A stretch of 64,000 nucleotides of DNA. It comes from Urechis unicinctus. Lineage: Eukaryota > Annelida > Polychaeta > Xenopneusta > Urechidae. The translations under genes and the position numbers were made by a program. Each line of letters starts with the position of its first letter. Position 1 is the first letter of the stretch. Positions 39,524-52,538 of this stretch are shown here, in pieces. Location: NCBI GenBank assembly GCA_034190875.2, contig CM067344.1:25241662-25305661 (forward strand). Direction: 5' to 3'. The notes under the pieces were generated by a model. That model searched no databases and was not told the DNA's origin. It worked only from the letters and a program-made list of their open reading frames with translations.

Positions 39524-40060
39524 CATAATAACTCTATTTCCTGACCCGTGTTGTGATGTCCCTTTACATTAGGTGCTGCAGTGAAACAGATCATTGAGTC
39601 GCTAGCTTAACTGATCGTTATCATGCTCCCACGCAAACAGGGCTATTGACAAGACCATGGAACCGCTTAACCTTGGGTTTATTCTGGTTGATACTAGCCA
39701 TCAACGTGCATGCGTGCTGAGGTTTATTCGATACCATACTGCCATTATTGATTGATAAAACCAAGTCTGCTTCAGAAAGTTCGAATTAAGTTGATTCCAT
39801 ACATTAAACCACATAAAGGCACTCATTTATTCAATCTTATCAGGAATAATAAAAGATCGGTCGGTGACTTTGCATTCCAAAGTTAGGCGTAGAAACGGCA
39901 TTTCCCCATTGCTACATATAGGACATGTGTGTGCCGGTGAATAAAGCATCAACATAACGCAGTTTAGTTCCCAGCACCGTATTAACCTAAAGATGCTCTT
40001 AGCTGTGAAGTGATTGTCCATGTCTTTCTGGTTTTCGCTCGCATGGGGCTTTAGGGAATC

Positions 40061-41670
40061 CATGCTTTATCGAAACCTTGTAACTACATTTACCGTTTGT
40101 ATACGATATAAGATACGCACACCACCGGTATTGGGTGGCGGCTATCGTGACCATCACCTAATCACTTTCCCTTTGATATGATTTCGCTGCACTTATCCAC
40201 AATAGACCACTGAGATTATGGCACAACTGGCCGCAATTGCAGCGGTTTCACTTCTCTGCGATGTATGTCATTCTTCCTAGGCAATGGTATGACTGTCATA
40301 GCCCATTGTAAGATGATCACAAATTTCTGCCACATACTATACACACTTGTTTGCTTATGTAATGTGTAATTCTACTGACAGTCATATTTGGTAAACGTTT
40401 TAAGTGGAGGATATAACTAGCTATCAAGCACTCTACGTTACTATTCTTCCTGCCAAGTCGAGCTGTAGCAAAATTAGAAGTGTTTCTCCTCTCTAACAAC
40501 AACTCTCCACATACGATCAGGCTGTTGTTAGTGTAGAACAACCTCTATATCAAACAGGGGTACTCGCACATTGGTCATATGATGTGGTGCCCCGGATTTG
40601 TGCAGGGTTCATGCTGCAGAAGGCAGAGACAGATAAGAGTAAAACTGTCATGTTGAACGGCACGAGGTCCAAAACGGACGACAGTGAGGATCGCCGGAGT
40701 GAGAATGCAGGCAGGTGTGTTATGAAGGTTCAGTAGTTATATGATAGACTGATAGGACAGTTAGGGAACAGTCACATGGGTTAGAACAAGGACAAACTAT
40801 ATATACAGCGATAATTCACACCCGATAGTCAGATGGCACCTGAGTAAAGTCATGAATAATCTTTATTACAAAAATTTTATAATTCCGTTTTGATGCGGAC
40901 ATTAACGGTCCTACGCATTTAACATGATCAATTTGTCCAACGCTCGGGGCGGGTGGTTATGTCAGGTAGAACTATCTATTTTCAATGGCTAACGGGCGCG
41001 GCAACCTCGTGAAAGGGACTTTAGATGGCCGAGGCGAGATTTCTGTTGATTCGGTGGCCCTTTGGGGTTTCTGTATTCATAGTAGATAGCTGCGTCCGGG
41101 CCAATGCTAATCCCTGTGGCTACAATTGCTTTCACTGGCATGTCAGCTAAGCAATTACATATCATATATCGTTTAGCCTTGACAGTGTCTCTCTCCCACA
41201 AGATCAAGTGACATTGAAAGAATCAAGCGTCTCTATCGTATGGTCACAATAAATCCAAAGCCTGGATGAAAGGCAGCCACCAACTGGTAATTAATATCGA
41301 CTATTCACCATAGAGCTCAAGCAAAATACAGGGAGCGCATTGATTGTTACCGTAATGGTCAATCTGTTATATCCTTTCTCTGCAGTTCTTTCATAGGAAT
41401 CGAGTATAATTACGTTATATAAAGGTATAATACAGCTCAAGACGGTACAGGATGTAAGGTGGCATCATCACGACGTAATTCACGTTTAGATGAGATAATC
41501 TCGCAAAACCCCGGCCCGACTTATGAAGAGACTTCGAACTGCGTTCTTTTGAGATACCCCGCTTATGCTATCTTATCGCGGGGAAACACAGACAATGAAT
41601 GCATATTGTCCAGGAAATCTATTTCTGTCTTTGCCGCTGTCGTTTCATATTGCCGCATTGATGCTCACGG
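40061..41670. other. Unique sequence after the tandem array
   Basis: Matches to the tandem unit stop at about 40,060. Apart from the open frame at 40,497-40,736, I see no gene, promoter or repeat. Confidence 0.6.
40497..40736 (+). CDS. Unrecognised open frame with protein-like composition
   Basis: The frame is open for 79 codons after a stop at 40,494. It is hydrophilic and charged in its second half (QKAETDKSKT, SKTDDSEDRRSENAG), which is unlike the hydrophobic chance frames elsewhere in this AT-rich DNA. The first ATG is at codon 39. A possible donor (GCAG/GTGTGT) lies near 40,714. It sits just outside the end of tandem copy 3. No domain is recognised, and it could be an exon or chance. 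Confidence 0.2.
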   Translation, partial: QQLSTYDQAVVSVEQPLYQTGVLAHWSYDVVPRICAGFMLQKAETDKSKTVMLNGTRSKTDDSEDRRSENAGRCVMKVQ

Positions 41671-41926
<256 letters not shown>

Positions 41927-42109
41927 TTTGAAAAATGATACTGAACGGCAGCGAGTATGAATAGAGTGACTGAGTAAGAATCGCGGTGTGTCTAGTTATG
42001 GTATATGCTTCCGTAAATGTATTGACTTTCATCCCGTTTCTTTTTGCAATAAGCTGGCTTCACTAAATGCAATGGCATTTGAACCGTGCAAGCGTTCTGC
42101 GGTCCTATA

Positions 42110-42480
42110 TTATGTCGTACCCTGCAAAACCGTCACGCCCTCTGTTATCATCTCGTTGCAATCCGCAATCATCCTCGCAGCCTCATTACTCCTAAAGGAC
42201 ATCGCCTGCCCTTCCCGACACCCGGGCGAGGGTAAAGGGGTAGGGACAATATCTGTTGATCTTGCGCACTCACATCCGCCGTCCGTATAAAGGGTGCTAG
42301 GTCGCTGCGAGACAGGTCATTGCTCCTGCGCATTGCAGCATCGAGCATCCCGCGTTAGCGCCATCGCGCTCGCAGCCTTGCTTTGTACTATCAACCCCAC
42401 CCCCGCGCCACGAGGCTGACTCACTGCCGCGCCGCTGCCACAGGGGGCTTTTCACATCGCTGACGGTAACGAGAAGGTGA
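42110..42480 (+). promoter_or_regulatory. GC-rich, CpG-containing block with TATA box, likely promoter
   Basis: Base composition switches from AT-rich to GC-rich with many CpG (for example CCGCGCCGCTGCC). A TATA box, TATAAAG at 42,286-42,292, sits inside it, which would place a transcription start near 42,315-42,320. The first coding ATG of the cysteine-rich gene is 0.6 kb downstream on the same strand. The assignment is inference from position and composition. Confidence 0.5.
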
Positions 42481-42894
42481 GGATATCTACATTCCCGACT
42501 CTGGCTCTAGCTTGCGTCGCCATCAGCGTGTACTTGTAGACGTGAGTAACGATACACACGAGAAGGCATCCCAGTGGTTATGGAAGTGACACGTACAACA
42601 TAGCCCAAGCGGACCATAACCATCGACCTGGTTTGTGGGCGATCATTATATTCCGTAGAGATGCATTAAGCAGCTGTTAAGAGCGACGCTTCCGGGTGAC
42701 TCATCTCCGTACCTTTTAAATTAAACGAGGAGGCTATGTCCATATCAAAGTGGGATTAGCAATCTGTCAGCCTCTCCTCGTTCCCTCATTGCGCCGCGTA
42801 GTATCAACGGATTCTCCAAACAGCGTGAGATACATCACCTTGACTATTGCTAGATTTTGCCAGCAGGTGCCACTAGCAGCGGAAAAACCTTGAA

Positions 42895-43023
42895 ATGGAT
42901 AAGGTTTTGCGTACATACAATTCTACACCAATGGGGACCACGAGCAGCTTTCGCACTGCCATCTCAAAGAATATCATCACCGGTGCATTACTTTCATTCA
43001 TTATGTTTACCTGTAAGACCTCG
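42895..43023 (+). CDS. Exon 1 of the cysteine-rich gene (signal peptide)
   Basis: It codes 43 residues from ATG to TCG, followed by the strong donor GTGAGT. Met1 has the better start context (A at -3, G at +4). Met13 would give a more standard short signal peptide and is an alternative start. Confidence 0.65.
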
Positions 43024-46000
43024 GTGAGTATATTTTGCCTGCTCCGTGCCATGCTGATTGGTATTAAAAGCTATGTTATACTTGCCAATAGAATTTAAGG
43101 CTCCGAAATATTGACATTGACGTAAGTTAGTGAAAGCGAAGCACTGGGGTGCATGCCTTCGAAGTGGGATAAGTAATTGAGTAGTTCTAAATTCGAGCTA
43201 TCCCTTATCATGTCAAAGGAGAATCCACCTATTGGTTTTAATATTTATGCAGCCATCGGACAGCCATAAGGTAATTGTGTCTTCTTCTGATGCCTTACTG
43301 TGTTATACAACCTTATTCCATTGACTATTTCCACTAGACTAAGATCATTTCTCTGTCCATTATCAAAAAAGTTTAACTGAGTCGTGTTGGGCATAGGTTT
43401 TAGCATTTGTATGTTCATATAAATCATATATGTATGAATTAATATTAAAGCATGATCGATTCGGCTTTTTGGGACTATATTCATATTGTATGCATGTGGC
43501 CATTTTTTCGTGACAACATTCTTTCGTTTCGTGTTATGAACTAAATGTGGCCACTGCCGTGCAATCAACAGGTGAATTCCACGCACCAAATAATCTTAGT
43601 CTGCCACTCGATTGATAAGGCTTAGATTCAAGAAACTCGTGCTTTCTTGACATGCTTATTAATAGGAGGGGCCTCGTCCGTTTAAATTTTTGTTTGACAG
43701 AACCTCGTTTAGATGGTTATCTGGCATGTCGTTGTGTACGTGTTTCGCTTATTTCTTCATAGGCAACGTGAGAAATGTGAACATATGTGTTCCAACATGT
43801 CTGAAATAAGCGCCATTACTTGGTTAGATAATTTGATAGATTAGTAAATATGCTTTTGAGCTTACCGGATCAGGTTCATCAAACAACCCTTTCATAAATT
43901 TTCAAAATTACAACAAATTTAGTATCCAACAAATTACAAGTAACATTTACGATGATGGAGCAATATAGTTTATATAGCTATTAAGTGCAATTTGGCACAG
44001 TAGATCTTAGTTGAAAATCAATAGTCACACGGTAAATCAAATTGTCAATCAAACTTGGTGCAAAACAACATATAGCAGTGTACCTCAATCCTATAACATT
44101 TCCACTTTGTGCTGTCTCATCGTAAGTTGTTGACAGCTGTGGTCTGGTTGTGGTAGCGTATCTTCCTTGTCCAGCCCCAATCATCTGGGGGAGCCAGGTC
44201 TGGCTGTCACAACGACGCGGGGTTCAATACGCATACTGCTTGGTATGCTGCGCGCTTTACATTTTGATTCAGGGTTGCTTGAGCTGCGATATAGCGCCAT
44301 AAATCATCTGTTTTCTGGAAAGAGACAGTATAGGGTTTCATTGGTCTCGGTTGTGCTGGATGTGCCATGGACCATTGAAACCAACCTTTCTTATAACTTC
44401 ATGTTATCATATTCAGCGTCCCGAAGAGGTCAGTGTGGCAAAAGCTTCCACGGTCGCATCACACGCATCCAATGTTTGCTGGACAGGCTTTTATCTTTAT
44501 CATTGAATGCTCGGGCAAATTCACCACAATTAAGTTCGCATTACAACATTCTGCCGGAAACAGTCAGGAAAAGGTGTTTCATTGGCTTCATCTTGAGCTA
44601 GCGTTCTTGGCAAAAAATATGTCACGCTCTCTGAAGCCGAAGATCTTGTTCGTGAATGTGTTCGCAATGATAAACAATAAGTACTGTTGGTTTCAACTAT
44701 GACAGCTTTCATGCCCTTTTTTTAACATAACTGGCATGAAAGAAGACTGCAGAAGCATGTCAAAGTAGCTTGACCTGGTGATCTGGCCGTAATGACTTGT
44801 CATGATCCGACACGTCGATTAAGACTGCTTCAACTACTACGATCTTCGCCGCAGGTCTGGAAGCTACTTGTAATGTCTGGCACTCACGCAGCTTCTCACC
44901 ATACAATTACTTGCAGCTATTAGTAGTGGTTGTTCCCTGCTCTGACAACAGATATGCAGCTTTTGTGGTTTTCTCTGCATGTTAGGAGCTGAAGTCTTCA
45001 CTCGTCGACTTCTGTAGAGTCAGTTCATAACAGTTCTTCGATACAGTACTCTGTGTAGGATGGTTTCCACACATTTGTAGAAAGGACATGCGGTCACATG
45101 ATGTGATTGGCTAGTCTATGTGTCAGCTGCGGCTGACAAGAATGGATCAGCCGTACCTTGACCGGACACTGCCTCACCAATGGCTCCCGTCCAACTACTA
45201 TCCTGAAGAACGACACAATTTGCATCCAACACAGTCAACTCTAGGTTTACCTCCAAGCACGAAGAGAATTGGTCTGAACCAAAGTCTTCAGGCCTCTGTT
45301 GTTGCCTTCACCTTGTCCAAATCTTAAGGGATTTTTCGGGTTATGGCCGATGCTGGGGGCAAACAAAGTTGTGAAGCTATTAAGAAGGGTTGGGCTCGAT
45401 GTAAGGTGATGTGGCTTAATCCTGACACAAAGGTATCACTTCCTGAGCTACCACCCTCTACTCTGTGCATATTAGGTCACTCCAGATGTGATGTACTTAT
45501 ATTGTGCACAATTGCTGATAAAATAGTCCAATCAACGCCACAAATATGTTTTTGGGGATGCTGAAATATGCAAATTCGCAACGTATACAATTAATTCATT
45601 TCGATACAGTGATATATGAAATTGAATAAACCAAACTGCCATTTTTAATAAAGATTATCAACCCCTTTTGGATGTTTACCGATTTTGCATTGGCAAAGGA
45701 ATGCCTGCAAGTTTTGTGTGTGTGTTCGTTGGTAATTTGTATTATTTTCCCTTTATATTATCAGGAATTGTCATCGCTGGTAGGAATTGCTGATAGATAT
45801 TATGGCGATATTGATTTTTAGTTTTATTTCTTTGACACTGAAAAACCAAATTGATCTGATAACCTCTGCGTAGCTTTCATGTGCGCATTGCTTCAGTGTC
45901 CATATTGAAGGAAAGCCTACACAAATGAATAGTTTTCACTTGAAATTAGGCATCATTTCCCAAGGCTCTTTGAGAAGGAAGAGCTCACCCAAAGTATTTG

Positions 46001-46868
46001 CGGGGACAAGACCGTAATGAACCCGGCCAGTAAAATATCTCTTACGGTGCTCCATGGGGCTATTCTGGCTGTCAGGTCGGCTGAATTGATGCCGAAAGCT
46101 TTACAAAACGCCGGTTTACATCAACTTTAGTGGAGTTTTATTGGCAGCCTAGTACAAAGGTGTGAGTCTCGGATGCATTCCATAGCCATGTCAGGTGTGC
46201 TCAGGTGTCCTTTAAATGTCAGTTACATTTAAGTAGATTGGGACAGCACCATATGAGAACCGTATGTGTTATTCATGACATTATTTGGGCTGGGTTATAA
46301 GGAACCTTTGGCGAAGAATGGAATGCTTTACTAATGATTCTGCTGTTACTCATAATACGAAAGTATAAGAAACATTGATTAAATTTATCGACTAGTTGAC
46401 TCATGTTTTATTGTATTGCACATGCATGTGGGTTATTTTATTTCACAGGTAAGTGTAGTATTTGACCCCATACTGGCCAATCATGTTTCCTGATTCCTCT
46501 AAACGATGAGCTGACATAGAACGTGCTGCTACAAGTACAATTAAGTCAGTCGAAGTGGTTCAGATGGCCCTATCACCAAATAATTTGTCTTGTTGAATGA
46601 ATGGTACTATTTGTCATATTTCTTTCAGAGTGCATCTACCAGTTGTAGCAATTACGGGTGGCCAGGCGTTTGTCATTCAATACTAAAAGTGGCCAACTCT
46701 GAAATAATTAACGACGCCGAACATAAGCCCACGAGATATCAGGACTCATATTGCAACTGTAACGCGTGTCCTTACGAGTGGACGTCGGGCGATAACGTGC
46801 TTACCTGGTATCACCACCAAAGGAGTACGTGTTGACCCTTGTTATAATCATGAAGTTAGCCTGAAATT

Positions 46869-46940
<72 letters not shown>

Positions 46941-46947
46941 TATATAT

Positions 46948-47033
<86 letters not shown>

Positions 47034-47054
47034 ACATGCATGTATATATATACT

Positions 47055-47097
<43 letters not shown>

Positions 47098-47157
47098 TTA
47101 TATATAGGTATATATTATATATATATTTATATATATATATTTATGTATGTATGTATG

Positions 47158-47193
<36 letters not shown>

Positions 47194-48059
47194 ATACATA
47201 TATATGTGTATATAAATGTTAATAAATATATTTATATGTGCATATGTGTACATTTATATATATACATATATATATATGTATATATATTTATATAAATATA
47301 GTTATTTATATAAGTTTATTTATATACACATATATATAACTATATATGTATCTCTATATATATTTGTATATATATATGTATATATATATGTAGCTATATC
47401 TGTGTGTGCTTTATCAAAATATGCACATATATTTATCGTGTTACAGATGACTGGCAAGTGCAGTATCAGTTCTGTCAATCAGTCATACCAACTCGCCGCT
47501 GTACGTCATACGAAAACAGTGTGGCGACAATACGTGTAAATAACAGTCACTGGCAGCCATTCCTTATCAAGATGAATTGTCACTGCGCTGCCGATTTATA
47601 TCATCTCAAAGGCTGGATGTTTGAGAAGGATGAGGAATGGTGGGACTACACCTATGAGTGCTATCAGGTATGAATGCACATGAACTCATATCAGCTCTTG
47701 CTCTTTCTATTGCCATATGTTTCAATGCAAAACATGTTATTAATTAATGATACCATAGCGTAACTGTATCCGCATACTGACATCATTGACTTACTTCTAC
47801 CTATCAATAGCCTATCTGCGAACTTGGAGATACCTGCGTTCGCCACTACATGGATCGTGGGCAGTCGCGTACCCTGGGCTATCAGTTCTTATGCTCATGC
47901 CCGGAGGGATTTCAATGTCCCATCGCTAAAGAGGGGGTGCGTATCCAGAGCCTTACAATAACAGACCAAGACCAGACGGGACCCTATAAAGAGAGCCCAT
48001 GCGAACCCATTCGCGGATGGAATAGTGACCAAACGGACACCGAACCTACGACGTCATAA
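42895..48059 (+). CDS. Secreted cysteine-rich three-module protein, four exons
   Basis: The coding exons are 42,895-43,023, 46,629-46,824, 47,447-47,667 and 47,811-48,059, totalling 795 nt for 264 residues. All junctions are GT/AG with matching phase (0, 1, 0). The start codon context is GAAATGG. Residues 1-46 hold a basic region, the hydrophobic core [14 protein letters not shown] and a likely cleavage after SSA, so the protein is predicted to be secreted. The remainder has 16 cysteines in three modules, one per exon: C49, C58, C85-x-C87, C90; C118, C127, C153-x-C155, C180; and C185, C191, C210-x-C212, C218, plus C246. The third module ends [12 protein letters not shown], a C-x-C-P-x-G pattern found in several small disulphide-rich extracellular folds. 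One N-glycosylation site (NNS, residue 140) is visible. I do not recognise the family; signalling ligand, defence and structural roles are all open. No AATAAA was found close to the stop. Confidence 0.72.
43024..46628 (+). other. Intron 1 of the cysteine-rich gene (3.6 kb)
   Basis: No exon with consistent phase was found inside. It contains one member of a short dispersed repeat (43,538-43,630) and overlapping open frames of 60-144 codons on both strands around 43,980-44,710 and 45,118-45,564. I do not recognise these and suspect they are remains of a mobile element. Confidence 0.55.
43538..43630. repeat. Short dispersed repeat, member A
   Basis: The segment from GAACTAAATGTGGCCACTGCC to the T-rich end aligns with 49,867-49,950 at roughly three quarters identity by eye, in the same orientation. 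Confidence 0.55.
46629..46824 (+). CDS. Exon 2 of the cysteine-rich gene (module 1)
   Basis: The acceptor is TTTCTTTCAG and the donor is GTACGT. It contains C-x8-C-x26-C-x-C-x2-C. The last base, A, joins AT of exon 3 to make Asn109. Confidence 0.72.
46868..47395. repeat. (TA)n and TATG-rich microsatellite filling intron 2
   Basis: About 530 of the 622 bases of intron 2 (46,825-47,446) are TA repeat with TATG, TTTA and TACA variants. Long Tyr/Ile frames across it are not genes. Confidence 0.97.
47447..47667 (+). CDS. Exon 3 of the cysteine-rich gene (module 2)
   Basis: The acceptor is CGTGTTACAG and the donor is GTATGA. It contains C-x8-C-x25-C-x-C followed by an acidic, tryptophan-rich stretch ([13 protein letters not shown]). 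Confidence 0.75.
47811..48059 (+). CDS. Exon 4 of the cysteine-rich gene (module 3 and C-terminus)
   Basis: The acceptor is ACCTATCAATAG. It contains C-x5-C-x18-C-x-C-x5-C, then a polar tail with one more cysteine, ending EPTTS and TAA. Confidence 0.75.
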   Translation, partial: PICELGDTCVRHYMDRGQSRTLGYQFLCSCPEGFQCPIAKEGVRIQSLTITDQDQTGPYKESPCEPIRGWNSDQTDTEPTTS

Positions 48060-49392
48060 CTTAATGTCTAGTACATTGCCAACAGGTTGATAATTCTATT
48101 GTCATTGATTCGATGTTAATTTCCCATGTATAGGAGCAAAATGGTGACAACTATATTTCTAATGTGTTAAGATGCAATGATGATAAGCCGTCTGAGGTAT
48201 ATATGGGCTTGAAATATCATAATCACTACGTTTGTATACCCATGTGCCTCGACGTTTAAATAATACACTGCCCTACCGCTGTCTTGCTTATATCAATATT
48301 ATTTTCTGAGGAAAACAAGTAGCAGTTCAAGTCATGGCGAGCAATATCAAATACTATTTGCAAAAGTGTTATTTTTCTTAAATCAAGACGGGCAGATTAG
48401 AATATGCTGATTCAAATCTCATTATATTAGTTTAAAATATGTTGGTGCAGTAGGTGTGTTTGTGTTATATGTGAATTTGAAAAGCGTGTTGGGTGATATT
48501 GATATGCATTCATGATGGTGTTGTCATAGCCTGTATCGTTTAATGTCCCAGAATACAAGTAAAAATAACATTATATTTCTGTGTTGATGATGTTAACGAC
48601 TTCCTTCGCCAACATCAAGTACCATTGTCCTTAAAGTGTTGTGGCGATAAAACGAATACTTGAGCAGTTAAGTTATGCTGTATACGTATGAGTCATCTGC
48701 ACCACTGAGGCTACCAATATATGATAGCGCAAATTGACATTTAGACCAGCTACTTCAGACAGAATATTCCAAAAGCAATATACGTAAACCACGCTCAGAG
48801 GCTCTCTGTCCCAGTCAAGTATGTAAGACCTCCGGTAATTGATATGCACGCAGCCGTATTGTTCCAAATCTGTTGACTAAGTTGAGCAGCGAGTGCAGTC
48901 TATAACTGATCTATGCTGTTCTTCGTTCAGTCACCCATTAGCACTTCGTTCTCGTATCTGCGCATACAACGGTAGATTTAAGGGAACATTATTTAGTTAT
49001 TTTAATTCCACAGTTACGGTCTCATTTACGTAAATTGGTCTTTGGCATAACAAAGCCTTTGCGTCATATAAACAATTGTACGTGCGTGCGGTGTGAAAAT
49101 ATTCCAGTGGTGGTTTACAGTGGTATATATCAGACTAGTCGAGAGACTCGAAGACCTAGAGTCATTTTCTGCGCCAAGCTGCGGCACCGTTTGATCTCTT
49201 CGCTTCGGGAATAATATATACGATTGCATACATTAGCCGTCGGCATTCGATAGCTATATGCTATATTGGACTGCTGATCCCATGCTAATTATTACAAATA
49301 TATACAATATATCATTAAATGCACCTTTACAATATATTTATATATACTTAAATATTTATATACAGTGTTTCAGACTACGCCCCAAGTTACCA
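48060..49392. other. 3' flank of the cysteine-rich gene, no further gene seen
   Basis: AT-rich sequence. The 3' untranslated end must lie here, but no AATAAA is evident near the stop; variants such as AATAAT occur near 48,262. Open frames are short. Confidence 0.5.
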
Positions 49393-49748
<356 letters not shown>

Positions 49749-49866
49749 AACGATAAACGATAGTTATTTGTTAAGTGAATGAATTACAAATGATAGATCG
49801 GGTCGGTTTCTGATATGTGAGCATATGTCCGATAAAACTTTGAGTGATTATGGCAGTAGAGCAGTG

Positions 49867-49950
49867 AACTGAATGTGACCACTGCCACGAAATCAATAGG
49901 TGCATTCGCAGCAGACAAATGTCTGCCAATCAATTTTTAAGACTAGATCC
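49867..49950. repeat. Short dispersed repeat, member B
   Basis: It aligns with 43,538-43,630, starting GAACTGAATGTGACCACTGCC. Confidence 0.55.
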
Positions 49951-50090
49951 TTTTATTAACCTTTTGGAAAGGACGCGTTGTCTACACGACAGGGTCTTCA
50001 GCTTTTCAGCTGCGTGACATCCATAATAATTCTATGGCAATTGCCGGGAAACGAAATCTGTGTTAGAACTCTCGCTGCATGTGAAGATGA

Positions 50091-50267
50091 TACATACATA
50101 CATACATACATACATACATACATACATACATACATACATACATACATACATACATACATACATACATACATACATACATACATACATACATACATACATA
50201 CATACATACATACATACATACATACATACATACATACATACATACATACATACATACATACACACAC

Positions 50268-50319
<52 letters not shown>

Positions 50320-50389
50320 ACACGCGCATGCATGCATGCATACATACATACATACATACATACATACATACATTCATACATACATACAT
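50091..50389. repeat. (CATA)n / (CA)n compound microsatellite
   Basis: About 45 CATA units run from 50,091, then CA repeats (50,261-50,325), CATG units, and CATA again to 50,389. All reading frames are open because the 4-base unit makes a 12-base coding period without stops in several frames; none is a gene. Confidence 0.98.
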
Positions 50390-50459
50390 GATATCTATAC
50401 AAGTTTATATTTGTGTGCATATATGTTTGAGAATATATACACATTAATACAAATTATAT

Positions 50460-50462
<3 letters not shown>

Positions 50463-50510
<48 letters not shown>
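50463..50510. repeat. (TA)n microsatellite
   Basis: About 24 TA units. Confidence 0.97.
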
Positions 50511-50515
<5 letters not shown>

Positions 50516-50940
50516 TGTAAATAATTATATATTAATATGCATATACATAAGATACATTTTTCTTGGCATTACAAAACATACTTTTCAAATATGTATATAC
50601 ATACACGCGTTTATATACATTTATAACACTGATATATGTTTACATATTTCTCTATACGCGAAAGGATATACCATTATGTCCACATAAAGTCAACGCACAT
50701 TGTCTTACAAAATAATTAAAAATATTTTGGTTTGACCATTCGAATATGATAGTCTAGTCTAAGTAATGTACTAAGATAATATTTCACGTGTGTATTCTTT
50801 GGATTTTGATTATAATAGGATATAACCATTCGCTGACATAGCCCGCAAAACTCAATATCTTCCATACAACCATATATACTTCGATCCAAATAGCCGAAAT
50901 AATGTTTTATCATGTGTGTTGGAGATGTTTAATTGAAAAA

Positions 50941-51095
50941 TTAAAATATTTGACTTTTTTTCAAAATTTCATTACCGAAAACTTTATTTTTCTCCTTAGT
51001 CATCAATCTACAGCATTGAATTAGATCGCGAAATGCTACCAATGGTTCACAATGATCACATCTACAACAAATAGTATGTTTCAAATCCATGATGA
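50941..51095 (-). CDS. Candidate exon with C-x-C-x2-C...CC motif
   Basis: On the minus strand an acceptor (ATCATTTTCAG) precedes MDLKHTICCRCDHCEPL, and the frame runs 49 codons to a stop. The C-x-C-x2-C-x11-CC order is close to the zinc-binding tail motif of P2X7-like proteins, which are often multiplied in invertebrate genomes; the spacing is one residue longer and the usual downstream motif is not present. It is weak, and could be an exon fragment or chance. Confidence 0.2.
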
Positions 51096-51150
51096 CTGAA
51101 AATGATGTAAAAATTTCTGTATTCCGCAAATATTCGAAAATATATATAGG

Positions 51151-51361
51151 CACGAAAGGTTGGATTTTTACGTATAAATTAGTGTCTTGACCTTTCGTGG
51201 ACTACCTTTCGCAGACCAAAAGTATATACCAGGAATAGAATGTGATAAAAGGATTTTTATTCGCATAAAACTATTTCATTGTATCAATTAAAATTTGCCG
51301 AATAAATAATTGATAATTATTGATAGCAAAAATGCATTATAAAAAGTGGTCCACGAAAGGT
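51151..51361. repeat. Cluster of four ACCTTTCG boxes in both orientations
   Basis: ACCTTTCG occurs on the plus strand at 51,190-51,197 and 51,204-51,211, and its complement CGAAAGGT at 51,153-51,160 and 51,354-51,361. Extended pairs are CACGAAAGGT (51,151) with ACCTTTCGTG (51,190), and ACCTTTCGTGGAC (51,190) with GTCCACGAAAGGT (51,349). Confidence 0.8.
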
Positions 51362-51375
51362 TGTACTCGTCACTT

Positions 51376-52538
<1,163 letters not shown>

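Larger units (their letters stand above)
31593..40060. repeat. Large tandem duplication, copy 3, diverged and truncated
   Basis: The copy begins with the same CCTGCTTGG start and follows the order of copies 1 and 2 until the match ends around 40,060, equivalent to about 12,002 in copy 1. The last third of the unit (12,000-18,100 of copy 1) is absent. By eye, substitutions and indels are far more frequent than between copies 1 and 2. It keeps parts of the 2.4-5.3 kb block that copy 2 lost, and copy-2 sequence that copy 1 lost. Its own insertions are an AT microsatellite (34,766), about 220 bp (35,846-36,063) and about 497 bp (37,904-38,400). Confidence 0.9.

Noticed and set aside
10..40060. 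Tandem unit as rDNA, histone cluster or other known multicopy locus
   Set aside because: No rRNA-like conserved stretches, histone frames or tRNA-like cloverleaf sequences were seen in any copy.
43245..43589. 114-codon minus-strand frame in intron 1 as a nested gene
   Set aside because: It overlaps the dispersed repeat shared with 49,867 and has no recognisable domain, so it is probably repeat-derived.
46629..47667. IL-17-like cytokine identity for the cysteine-rich gene
   Set aside because: The [13 protein letters not shown] string recalls the C-x-C-x2-C of that family, but the other hallmark cysteines and the tryptophan motif are not in the expected order, and the module repeats in exons 3 and 4 do not fit.
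50091..50389. CRISPR-like array
   Set aside because: The repeat unit is 4 bases with no spacers; it is a microsatellite.
50032..50512. Long open frames (100-150 codons) of Tyr-Ile-His-Thr or Tyr-Val-Cys-Met repeats
   Set aside because: They follow directly from the CATA/CA microsatellite, which is open in several frames on both strands. There is no start context, and no non-repeat domain extends beyond the array.
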